Source: Erigeron canadensis
Lineage: Eukaryota > Streptophyta > Magnoliopsida > Asterales > Asteraceae
Assembly (NCBI RefSeq): GCF_010389155.1
Contig: NC_057762.1
Span: 31,556,055 to 31,620,054 of the forward strand
Reading direction: 5' to 3'
DNA: 64,000 nt
The translations under genes were made by a program, and so were the position numbers. Within the stretch, counting starts at the first letter, position 1; each line of letters begins with the position of its first letter. This document shows, piece after piece, positions 16,006 through 25,395 of the stretch. The notes under the pieces are model-generated. The model was not told the origin of the DNA. It ran no database searches and saw nothing but the letters and a program-made list of their open reading frames with translations.

Positions 16006-17037
16006 GGAATAACGAGGGTAGCTAATTATGCCCAAATGTGAGTGTAATGTAACGATCTCTTAAAGTGTTTATGTTATGTAATCAACAACGCATTTTGTCC
16101 AAAAAATGTAAATTGTTTGGTGACTAGGCCTCAATGCTTACATGACACTGCTGACTCATTCTATTATGCAAACACGACGATTGACTTGGAAAAAATGTTT
16201 ACGCGACAATGTTGACTCATCTCATCTTCTCGACTTCTCTTCTCCACTCAATTCATCATAGTTATATATTATATATTATATATAGATTGGAAAAATATTG
16301 TTAGATAGCAGATTATATATAGATCTATATATATTTGGTGGCAGTGGGTCGAGGGTGGTGTTCCGTCATGAACCCTGACTAGTTCACCGGCAACGCCAGT
16401 TTCTTTGTGATAAAATCACTTTTACATAGTACATATTTTAATTCATTGGATCTGACAAAAATTCTTTATTTTTTTTAGGTAAAAGCTTTGGTACAAAATT
16501 ATTAGACTATCTCCAATGCTAAGGACGTTCTTAGACGTCCTTGAGCTGCCACATCATATCTTTACAAATATTTATACATCCTTATAAATCCTTTTAATCT
16601 TATAATTTTATCTCCAACCATACAAACATCCTTACATATCCTTTTATCTCCACTAAAAAACAAAAAAATATTAAGTAAGGACAAGTAAGGTCATACCCTT
16701 AAGTAAGGGCATCCTTCAAAAAATCCTTAATTTTGGACAAACTTTAACGACGAAGGATATCTAAAGACACCTAAGGTCACCCTTATTGGAGATAGCCTTA
16801 ATATAAAACTATAATGAATTGGTGGAGAAGATAGAGATCAGACAACATTGTCACGTAAGTTTTTTTTCCAAGTCAACTGTTGTGTTTGCAAAATTAGATT
16901 AGTGAGCAGTGCCATTTAAGTATTGTTTTTTTTTTTTTTTTTACAAAATACGGTGTTGATTACATAACATAAACACTTTAAGAGATCCTTACGTTACACT
17001 CATATTTAGACATAGTTAGCTACACTGTCATTATCCC
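16006..17037. mobile_element. Foldback MULE-type transposon with 9-bp TSD
   Basis: Two arms of roughly 240-260 bp (16006-16265 and 16805-17037) are inverted copies of each other, sharing text such as CTCTTAAAGTGTTTATG and GTTATGTAATCAACA. The element is flanked by the perfect direct repeat ATTATAGAA (15997-16005 and 17038-17046). Ends are GGAATAACGA on the left and, reversed, GGGATAATGA on the right. A 9-bp TSD with long TIRs is the hallmark of Mutator-like elements. There is no transposase; the centre holds a separate Tourist MITE. The right arm has an expanded T run (about 16927-16942). Confidence 0.85.
16505..16797. mobile_element. Tourist-like (PIF/Harbinger) MITE nested in the MULE
   Basis: Terminal inverted repeats GACTATCTCCAATGC and, reversed, GGCTATCTCCAATAA bound a 293-bp AT-rich element. 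It is flanked by TTA on both sides (16502-16504 and 16798-16800), the 3-bp TSD typical of PIF/Harbinger MITEs. It sits near the axis of the larger foldback element, so it inserted later. Confidence 0.85.
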
Positions 17038-17302
17038 ATTATAGAAGTATATGACTTACGAGTACAGGAACACAAGTATTGCAGTATCTATTTATCAAAA
17101 AGATGAAACTTAAAAGCAATCATGAATGGTCAATTTGATCATCACAACACCTCCTCAACCATGTTATATTTAGCATAAACCTTGTAATATCTAAGGGAAA
17201 GCTCATATTTCGGTAAACATCTACCATATAACATAAGTTTTATATCCCCAAAAAACGATATATCGACTTTTGAAGGGTACCTTTTTCATTTTGAAACAGC
17301 AA

Positions 17303-19009
17303 CTACACCAAGTTTACATAATCGTCGACACCATTTTCACAGTCCAACAAAGCTTTAGCGTTAACTTCTCTACCAAACCTCCAAATGTAGTTTAAACCAA
17401 CAAGAAGCTCGGTAATTGTTGCTTCTATCTTTTCTTGATTTGCATAGTAGAGAGTTTGTACAAGGAGAACATTTGTTCTCGAAACCATATTTTGATGCTC
17501 AAAACTCCTTTCTGACTGCCATCTTATCGTATTATGAGCAAGTGGTGATAACCAATCTAAAATTCCCAACATGGCCTCACTCCATTCTTCTGCTAAAGCC
17601 GCATCATAAACTGCCATTTCCAAGCTTTTAGCATATGGTTTTAACCTCACACGAAGAGCGTTTTTCACATTTTTGGGCAGCATATTATATAAATCCTCTC
17701 TTGCATCATGACCGATCAAGTGAGGAGATGCCACCAGCTTTTCAAGAACCACAATCACATTAGCATAATGCAGAGACAAAGCAACAGCACCGAGTGTTTC
17801 TGGTGGAGCATCACACCGTTTTGGCTTCAAGCCAGTTTCTTGAACCCGCCACCTAGCAGCAGAAGAGGCGGCCTTTTGAGTTCCATGGTGCTTAACTGGA
17901 GAACCGTTCCCACCTATCATGCAGCCTCCAAAAGTTCCATTACTAGTACTCATACGGTTTGGGGTAACACTTTTTCCATGAATCTTTGATGAACTGTCAC
18001 GTGAATGCCACCATTTCAGTCCGGTTTTAGCAGCTCGCATTAAAGGCCCCGACTTTGATGTTAGTTTACCAATGGGCCCCGAAAAAGAGTTAACACTTCC
18101 ACGTTTAGAACCAGAAACTGTTATTGCATTACCTAGTGGGCCCGAAAAAAAATTCTTCACATTATTCGTTCTTGGAATCGGGCCAGATTTAGTACCAATG
18201 TTCCCTAATGGGCCAGAGGAGAATCTTGGAATCTTATTCTGACCTGGGTCAACTGAAGAATGAAGCAAGCCTGAATCTAGCAATGCAGATTCTTCAACTT
18301 TTGGAGGTAACACATGGTTAATTCCAAAAACATGCCCGATTCTAGCAAAGATAGTGAATATGGATCTTGCCAAAATCAAAACCACATAATCATAAGTCTT
18401 GTTCCACAATGAAATCTCCTTTAACCGTTTCACTTCATGCTGCTTCCATGCCATTTTCTTTGTATAATCTACCACAGTTATGCTATCGTGATCATCAGTA
18501 CTCTTCATTCTCCTCAAGATTTGTTCAAGTTCAGTAAGATTTTCCATTGCTTGATATAAACTCGCATTAATCATAATAAAGCTTTCCATCTTTTTCACTT
18601 TCTCATTCATCTTTTTCCATGTAAACTGCCACTGGTACTGGTCAACGCCAAACTTAATCAAATCATCGTATGCACGTTCAAAACATTTTAAAACGGGATC
18701 TCTACATTTCTTGGAAAGCCTCGTGACAACCTTCGACACATTTTCCAAATTGTGTAGCATCTCAGCACATATTAAATCTACTACATAATCATCATCATCT
18801 GAAACAAGCTTTGTAATACCCACAGAGTTACTCATCTCCTCCCTTAACTTCATGATTTGTTTATCTGTTAGTAAGTTCCATTGATGGACTAGCTTAGACA
18901 TTACACTAGCTACTTCAAACACTAAAACGCCAATTCGAACTTTTTCCGGACCATGGTCATGTTTCCTTGAAGGTTTCCAAAGACCTTGGAACCATGACTC
19001 GTTCCCCAT
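17303..19009 (-). CDS. DUF3475/DUF668 protein (At5g04550/PSI-like)
   Basis: Single-exon coding region of 568 residues with ATG at 19009. Residues about 25-80 (IGVLVFEVASVMSKLVHQW) are the DUF3475 start region, followed by helical text typical of the family (LVSDDDDYVVDLICAEML, DQYQWQFTWKKM). Residues about 400-490 are DUF668 (GAVALSLHYANVIVVLEKLV, LPKNVKNALRVRLKP). Between them a low-complexity linker carries three SGP[LI]G repeats. The N-terminus MGNESWF offers Gly2 for possible N-myristoylation, as discussed for PSI proteins. Family members include PSK SIMULATOR proteins that promote growth; the closest in sequence, by memory, is At5g04550. The molecular function is not established. The 5' leader is probably split by an intron. 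The gene is intact and its length fits the family. Confidence 0.9.
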   Translation of the reverse strand: MGNESWFQGLWKPSRKHDHGPEKVRIGVLVFEVASVMSKLVHQWNLLTDKQIMKLREEMSNSVGITKLVSDDDDYVVDLICAEMLHNLENVSKVVTRLSKKCRDPVLKCFERAYDDLIKFGVDQYQWQFTWKKMNEKVKKMESFIMINASLYQAMENLTELEQILRRMKSTDDHDSITVVDYTKKMAWKQHEVKRLKEISLWNKTYDYVVLILARSIFTIFARIGHVFGINHVLPPKVEESALLDSGLLHSSVDPGQNKIPRFSSGPLGNIGTKSGPIPRTNNVKNFFSGPLGNAITVSGSKRGSVNSFSGPIGKLTSKSGPLMRAAKTGLKWWHSRDSSSKIHGKSVTPNRMSTSNGTFGGCMIGGNGSPVKHHGTQKAASSAARWRVQETGLKPKRCDAPPETLGAVALSLHYANVIVVLEKLVASPHLIGHDAREDLYNMLPKNVKNALRVRLKPYAKSLEMAVYDAALAEEWSEAMLGILDWLSPLAHNTIRWQSERSFEHQNMVSRTNVLLVQTLYYANQEKIEATITELLVGLNYIWRFGREVNAKALLDCENGVDDYVNLV

Positions 19010-20520
19010 GGTGCACCCTTAACAGCAAGTTATTGATCTTGCAGCCAAGACCAATAGGAGTTACTTCAATTCTGAATCAAAATGAAGAAAGTAACTATCA
19101 GAACTCAATCCAAACGATTGCCTTGTGACATACATAAAAAATCTACCGAACATGATAAAAATGGATGCCTAACATAACCTTTAAATGCATGCATGAAAAA
19201 ACCTATTTTTTAAACTTTTAATACAAGTTTCCTCTACATGTTATAGCGTATGACAGATATCCAAAAAATAAGTCAAACACGGATTAAAAAATGTAATATG
19301 TCAACGTAAAGATAAGTGTATATGTATACACTAAGTCACTAACAAGAATCTTCACATTTGAAAGTCAATGGATTACCTTTACACTATCAAAACTAACAGA
19401 TTTGTTTAAGATTTTGAGTAGAAACAACGATGAAAATATCAGTATATCTAATAACTGCAACACTTGAACATAAAACCAGTGGTTAATAAAAGTAAACGAA
19501 TCTAACCTTTTTCAACTTTGGATTCTCTACTTAGGTGATGAAATAGGTATATTGTTATTCATCTTAATAATTGTTGTTCTCTTTTCTCCAAAGTCAAAAC
19601 TTTGTGGCAAAGGTGCTATACAAGTAGTCATTTTCATTAGTTATTTCACAAGTCAAATCGTGTAAAAATGTATAAAAAAACCTCGATTTGAGGTAGCCAG
19701 CTTTTTTTTTTTGTTAGTCTTCAACAAAGATAATCAAAAGGTTTGTAGCACCCCAAAAGAAAGACTGTTGGCCTTTAAGCAGGTTAATATGCTGGTCACC
19801 AACGTGCCGCATACTCGGACTACCAGCAGTGGGTAAAAATTTAGAAAAAGTAACAAATATAGAAAATTAGAGCATCCTAAACCGAAAATTAATTTTCTTT
19901 TAAAAGTAAAATTTTCTAAAAAGTGTTATGACATCTAAAAAAGCATAGCATAGATTCATTAATTCATTATAAATGAAAAAATTTACCTAATAAAGCCCTA
20001 AAAAAAAAACTAAAACATTCAATTACATGGACCTAAAATTGGGATTTGAAATAAAACCAACATCAATTTCATGACCACCAAATCAAAAAAAGATCCAAAC
20101 TTTTTGATTTCAATGTCTCAAAGACTTCAAAAAATTTCATATTTCACGAATCCCAATTCCAACAAAATCAAAATTCATTCAAATCAACATTCACAAACAT
20201 TCCAATATAAATTTTTTTTTTTAAACAGAAATAGTAAAGTAATACCCTTAAACATCTAAACAACATTTATAACAAGCAGGAGAACATATCATATATATAT
20301 ATATATAAATGTGAAGTAATAAGAATGCTGAGAATGAAAAAGAAAAGAAAGACTTACTTACAGATTGTAAAAAGGTGGAATCTTGGGAAAAGGGGATTCA
20401 AGAAAGAAAGGAAAAAAGAGAGGGGAATGTGGGCGTGTGTGTGTGTAGTTTAGTGTGTGTTGTTGAATTGGGGGAAGAAAGGAAAGATAGAAGAAGGTGC
20501 AGTGACTAACCACTGACCAC
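19010..20520 (-). other. Probable split 5' leader and promoter of the DUF668 gene
   Basis: On the gene strand the stretch 20500-20362 is a CT-rich leader (runs of TTTCTTTC and CCCCTCTC, plus ACACAC) ending in AATCT followed by GTAAGTAAG, a strong donor at 20361. A plausible acceptor is the TTTGATTCAG just before 19070, giving a leader intron of about 1.3 kb before the ATG at 19009. No coding sequence is seen inside. This is inferred from splice signals only. Confidence 0.45.
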
Positions 20521-20651
20521 CCAAACTCATTCACTCACTCACATGGAATACGGAATTGGGACAAAGAAAATTAAGACAAAACTTTTTAATGAACTAATGC
20601 TCAGACCCGTCCATGAGTAGTCTCAAAATATATAAATTTTATAATAATTGT

Positions 20652-21220
20652 GAAACAAAAAGTGTATGATAAATATGACAACTTAATGAATACGAAAGCT
20701 ACGGAAGAAACATGTGAAAATTAATTCCATATAAATATTGATTTCAGTTTACTTGTGTTTTTTCAACTTTAGTTAAATAAAAAAGGAAACAAAAAATGTA
20801 TGACTAATATCACAACTTAATCAATACGAAAGCTAAAGAAGAAACATTTGAAAATTAACTCCATATAAATATTGATTCCAGTTTACTTTTTTTTTTCAAC
20901 TTTAGTTAAATATGTAGGCCCCGGAAGTGAGTTTTCCCCAAGGTCTCAGGTTCGAGTTTTGAATTTCTCATCTCAAGGTATTTTTCATGAGGTGGGGGTT
21001 GGTGGTCCAACAAATCGTTAGTTAAAATTGTCTACAACACATCTGAATCGAAACTAACTTTACAAAAAAAAAGTTAAATAAAAAGAGAAATAAAAAGTGT
21101 ATGTCCAATATCATAACTTAATCAATACGAAAACTAAAAAATAAATATATGAAAATTAAATTCATATAAATATTGATTCTAGTTTACTTTTTTTTTCCAA
21201 CTTTAGTTAAATAAAAGGAG
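20652..21220. repeat. Three tandem units of about 134 bp, interrupted by a SINE
   Basis: Each unit reads like AAAAAGTGTATG, ATCACAACTTAATCAATACGA, CCATATAAATATTGATT, AGTTTACTT(T)n and CAACTTTAGTTAAATA. Units begin near 20652, 20786 and 21075; the last two are separated by the SINE at 20913-21071. The units differ by a few substitutions each. Confidence 0.8.
20913..21071 (+). mobile_element. SINE with 9-bp TSD inside the tandem repeat
   Basis: The insertion begins TGTAGGCCCCGGAAG, carries a B-box-like GGTTCGAGTTT, and ends in an A run. It is flanked by AGTTAAATA on both sides (20904-20912 and 21072-21080). The host sequence without the insert is visible in the neighbouring tandem units. The A box is not clear, so the 5' part may be truncated. 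Confidence 0.75.
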
Positions 21221-21531
21221 AACAAAAATTGTAGAATATATAATTTGAAAAATACATATCAATTCATCAATAATAATGATTAAAAATGAAAAAAAGTATA
21301 TAAATAGAAAAACATTTTTTGTAGTCGATCCTAGCTTTTTTTTTTGTGGGTGGTATATATATAATAATAATAATAAATTAATAATAATAAAGATTATTTT
21401 ATTAAAAGTCAGCTATTTTTTATTAAATAAATATTAAAAATATAGATGATTAATAAGGAGGGAGTATTATGCTAAAGGAGAGGGATTAGGGATGCCAAGT
21501 GTACCCCCAACCCCCTCTTTTAATTATATTA

Positions 21532-22845
21532 CTAGATTTTAGACCCGTGTCCAACACTGGACACAGGTTTACGATATTATCAATATTAGATCTTTATACA
21601 TTTAAGTTATAAAAGCTTATAATTTTGAAAATATATACGGTTTTAAGTGTTATACATTGCAAGTTGTAGTACAATAATCATAGATTCGTCACTGTCATTA
21701 TTAGATGAGACATATTGATGAAATTGTTTACCATAGTTATTCAATAAGGCACATGCTATAATAATTTCTCTATAACTGATTTTTTTTTTAAACTAGTTGT
21801 ACTCATTATGTGATATTATTGTAAAAGATAATTAAGAAATAGTACTTGACATTCAAGTATATGTACTTGATCATGATGTGGACCCATAACACGCATAGGT
21901 TTATTTATTTGTTTTTTCCTAAATTACACATATGCCTGGAAACCAAGACTCTCGAAAAACCTCTGTTAATCAACCCTCACAAATGTGAGAAGTGAGACTC
22001 AAACCCAGGTGGATCCTCCTAAGGTCGAAGACTTTACCAATGGGCCACCAACCCCATTGGCACGCATAGGTTTATTTCCAATGACCTGTCTTATGATAAT
22101 TGGATAACATTTAGAATTGTTTTCATATTGTTTGATAAAAATTAGGAATCTTGATTTGAGTGACAATTGTAACTTTAAACATTAATATGCAAAACTAATA
22201 TAACAAAAAAAAATTACGTACCTTTTAGATTGAGAGATATAACGAATCTTAAATAGAGTTCATCTTGATATGGATTCAGTATTCAAGTAACCTTCTGTTG
22301 TAAATCGTGTTTTGTTCTGTGATTCCTATTGTGTTTAGGATAAGGATGTTGTATATCATCATATGTTATTATCTTTTGGATATGTATCTAGAGTTCAAAT
22401 TGTGTTTATATTAAATATTAAACTAAATATTAATATTTATAATTTATAAAAGTCTAATCTAATATTTGTTAATAAGTCACTAGGTCTTGAAATAATTTTT
22501 TTAGACAATATTTAATATATTGAAAATTTTTTTAACTAATTAAATGATGGTAAAATTTAAAAAAATTTCTCAAGTTGATGATCAAAAATAAATATAAACT
22601 CAGTATTCAGAGCTAAAAAGTATAAATTATTGATGGAAAACAAAAAAGTGTAAATCAATGAGACTTTTTCTATAAAATAATATAAATACTAATATAATAA
22701 TATATTTTGATAATGATTATTAGGATTTTTAATTTATATTTAATCTAAATGATGACATAAGCAAAAGTTAATTTGATGAAATTGAGCGATTTGATTGGTT
22801 AATAAATCATTAGTTCAACTGTCTTATAGTATATATTAAAATAGA
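21532..22845 (-). mobile_element. Non-autonomous Helitron, copy 2
   Basis: On the minus strand the element runs from TCTATTTTAATATATACTAT (22845) to the 3' hairpin GTGTCC-AGTGTT-GGACAC and terminal CTAG (21532-21535). Ends and interior match copy 1 at 558-1364. It differs by a SINE insertion (21907-22060 with TSDs) and by about 330 bp near 22220-22560 missing in copy 1. No coding sequence is present. Confidence 0.82.
21907..22060 (-). mobile_element. tRNA-derived SINE with perfect 17-bp TSD, nested in Helitron
   Basis: Direct repeats CACGCATAGGTTTATTT at 21890-21906 and 22061-22077 flank a 154-bp insert. Read on the minus strand it has an A-box region (GGCCCATTGGTAAAG), a B-box-like GGTTTGAGTCTC and an AT/A-rich 3' end (GGAAAAAACAAATAAATAAA). 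Helitron copy 1 shows the uninterrupted site. This is a textbook SINE insertion. Confidence 0.88.
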
Positions 22846-23201
22846 TTTTTGACCATATAACATTAAGTCATTTTTTTAAAAATAATTTTCTTATCGTATA
22901 CACATGTCAAATTTTTAAATTTTTAAAAAGTTAAAAAGATCGGAAAAAATTGTTAGGAGGGTATATCATTTTTCATTTTTGATATACTTATGATAGTATT
23001 AGTATTTTAGAAAACGTGATAACAAAAAAAAGGGTACTTTGGTAGTTTGTTGGTGGCATAAGATCGATTGGTAAGAAAATAACCAACTACATGAATAGTT
23101 TGTGATAGTTTATTTAAGGTCATATAACGACAATTGACAAATAGCCGAAGAGACTAAAATTTACCTATTTACATAAACTTATTTTAACTGTGTTAGATTG
23201 T

Positions 23202-23373
23202 ATATATACATAAAACTCTCAATGTCATCTTTCACGGATTTTGGGTCCCAATACCGTCTTCGACGGTGTTTGGGGGAGGTTGATATGTAGACAGCCTTAC
23301 CCCTACCAAAGGTAGAGAGACTGCTTCCAGGTTCTACCAAAAGTAGAAAAGGACCTCCAGCCTTGTTGGGCAA
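23202..23373 (-). mobile_element. SINE with 12-bp TSD
   Basis: GTGTTAGATTGT occurs at 23190-23201 and 23374-23385. Minus-strand text between them includes CTCTACCTTTGGTAGGGGTA, AGGCTGTCTACAT and CTCCCCCAAACACC. This resembles the widespread plant SINE class whose 3' half reads GGGTAAGG..CTG..ACAT..CCTCCCC (Au/TS-like; the name is uncertain). A relative lies at 41131-41284 and a short fragment at about 36206-36250. Confidence 0.75.
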
Positions 23374-23406
23374 GTGTTAGATTGTGTGTGTATATATATA
23401 TATATA

Positions 23407-23944
23407 GTGAAAAGTTATTTTGAAAAACTTTTTTTTTTGCGAGAACCTTTGAGAACTTTTCAAATCATGCCCAACCGATGATTGTTCTTTACATGAAAGT
23501 TGTTTTTTGACTGTTTTCTGAATAACTTATGTGTAATTTTGAAGTTTATAATTGTGTGGATGCATGGATTATCATCCGTTATACAATTATGTGGAGATTT
23601 GGATTCTTGATCACATGTGCACAAATATTGCTATGATTGGATTATCATCCGTTATACAAGTATGTGGAGATCAAGAATCCAAATCTCCACATACTTGTAT
23701 AACGGATGATAATCCAATCATAGCAATATTCGTGCACATGTGATCAAGAATCCAAATCTCCACATAATTGTATAACGGATGATAATCCATGCATCCACAC
23801 AATTATAAACTTCAAAATTACACATAAGTTATTCAGAAAACAGTCAAAAAACAACTTTCATGCAAAGAACAATCATCGGTTGGGCATGATTTGAAAAGTT
23901 CTCAAAGGTTCCCGCAAAAAAAAGGGTTCTCAAAATAACTTTAC

Positions 23945-23947
<3 letters not shown>
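23407..23947. mobile_element. Foldback element 1: 540-bp near-perfect palindrome
   Basis: The arms (about 23407-23671 and 23683-23947) are inverted copies around an 11-nt centre at 23672-23682. Apart from the T-rich outermost 40 bp, I see only two mismatches in about 235 bp. Each arm itself contains the segment ATTATCATCCGTTATACAA twice, so that segment is present four times. The ends (GTGAAAAGTTATTTT and, reversed, GGGTAAAGTTATTTT) match the termini of the neighbour at 23982-24292. It is flanked by TA repeats. Open frames inside are palindrome artefacts. Confidence 0.85.

Positions 23948-23981
<34 letters not shown>
23948..23981. repeat. TA microsatellite between two foldback elements
   Basis: An uninterrupted AT/TA run of about 34 bp separates the two elements. 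Shorter TA runs flank the left side of element 1 (23390-23406) and the right side of element 2. TA tracts are probably the preferred target of this family. Confidence 0.85.
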
Positions 23982-23983
<2 letters not shown>

Positions 23984-24292
23984 AAAAGTTATTTTAGGGA
24001 CTCCTTATTTTAGGGACCATTAGGAACTCGTGTTTTTTGTAACTTACATACCACCATGATCACCTCCAACCACCACCATGATCATCTCCGACTAAGTTAA
24101 CTTACACATGATTTTCCGGCTGGTCCGTCGCCGGAAAGTCTTAGTATTTTTACAAAAAAGTCTTGTAAGTTAAAAATAATAAGAAAATGATCATGTGTGG
24201 TGGTCGGAGATGATCATGGTGGTATGTAAGTTACAAAAAACACGAGTCCCTAATGATCCCTAAAATAAGGAGTCCCTAAAATAACTTTTCCC
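23982..24292. mobile_element. Foldback element 2: 311-bp long-TIR MITE
   Basis: The left arm GGAAAAGTTATTTTAGGGAC and the reversed right arm GGGAAAAGTTATTTTAGGGA continue as inverted repeats for about 80 bp (to GTAACTTACATACC). Further inside, CATGATCATCTCCGAC pairs with GTCGGAGATGATCATG. The middle contains CTGGTCCGTCGCCGGAAAG. It shares the AAAGTTATTTT terminus with element 1. It sits between TA repeats, compatible with a TA target duplication. Confidence 0.85.
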
Positions 24293-24369
24293 TATATATA
24301 TTCTAACTTTTATCAATACCACTAACATATATACCTCATCCTTTTTTTTAACGTTAACGAGACGACTGC

Positions 24370-24650
24370 CCTTGAACCTCAGAGTTTGTTAGACCCCATA
24401 TATGCTCTCTACACCCACCAGGCAGGATGTGTTCAAGGAACAACAACCGTGCGTCAGGGAACCACGGAGGAGGGAAAACCCCAACCAAGCAGCCCAAGGG
24501 CATTACACTTAATTGGGAGAAAACCTTTAATCCTTCTAGGATTCGAACCTATGTCAACAGAAAGGAACCCCTTCATGAGGAGACAAGGATACAGTTGGGG
24601 TTTTAGCCTATGTTGGACACTGGACACGCCCAACATTTACATAACTCCAG
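24370..24650 (-). repeat. Possible SINE-related repeat
   Basis: A GC-richer block in AT-rich DNA contains, on the minus strand, ATAGGTTCGAATCCTAG, a good pol III B box. An A box and TSD were not resolved. The open frames here lie within this repeat and are not taken as genes. Confidence 0.35.
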
Positions 24651-24795
24651 TAACTATATTTGAATTAATGTGTCTAACTGTGTAAGTACTAACTTCATTT
24701 ATAACGATGTCTGCACTTGTCTCATATGCACAATTCATCAACTCTGGTCTTGTATCTTTTTTTTTTCTTTACAATACAATTAGGGAATACAATTA

Positions 24796-24932
24796 GGGAA
24801 GTGATATATATATATCTACGACTACTTTTAGTCATCTACACCAATACAAACATTGTACAATTGTACGTTATACAGTAAAATAGATACAATTGTTGTAGAT
24901 TGTTAAAAAGTGACGTAGATATATCACTCCCC
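24796..24932. mobile_element. Small TIR MITE, 137 bp
   Basis: Ends GGGAAGTGATATATATATAT and, reversed, GGGGAGTGATATATCTACGT form the TIRs. Flanks are ATACAATTA (24787-24795) and ATACAATTG (24933-24941), an 8-9-bp TSD. Either a hAT or a MULE derivative fits. Confidence 0.65.
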
Positions 24933-25395
24933 ATACAATTGTCATCCTTAAAAAAACATGAATTTCATTGTCACTACTAATTCTACAATGCATAAGCAAT
25001 AAACTACCCTTAATATGTTGCACAAATCCAATATCACAACTTATCATTTCAGCTCTCATTTTGTCATTTGATCCTCAAAAGTATTGCAATCTTGGAATCT
25101 CAAGCGAAATGATTCTCAATTTTATTCCTTCCAGAATTTGATCTCAATTTTAATCGATTTAGCTATGTATACATGGATACATAAAATTTTAAAAAATTGA
25201 ATACACGCGATAAACCTGTCTATTAGATTAATACATATTATAGATTTTGGACCATAATTTGATACATGGGGATCCATATAAACCTCAATATAAACACGTA
25301 CGAGTATATAATAAGCATACGTACGTTAATGTATTATACGAAAATACTGAATTTCGTATACAATTGATACAAAGTTATAGCTGTGCGTACACAGC

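Noticed and set aside
23552..23743. 63-codon open frame on the plus strand
   Set aside because: It lies entirely inside the foldback palindrome and owes its openness to the inverted repeat; no family match.
24386..24685. 99-codon open frame (and an antisense one)
   Set aside because: It overlaps a SINE-like repeat with a B box on the other strand; no recognisable protein.
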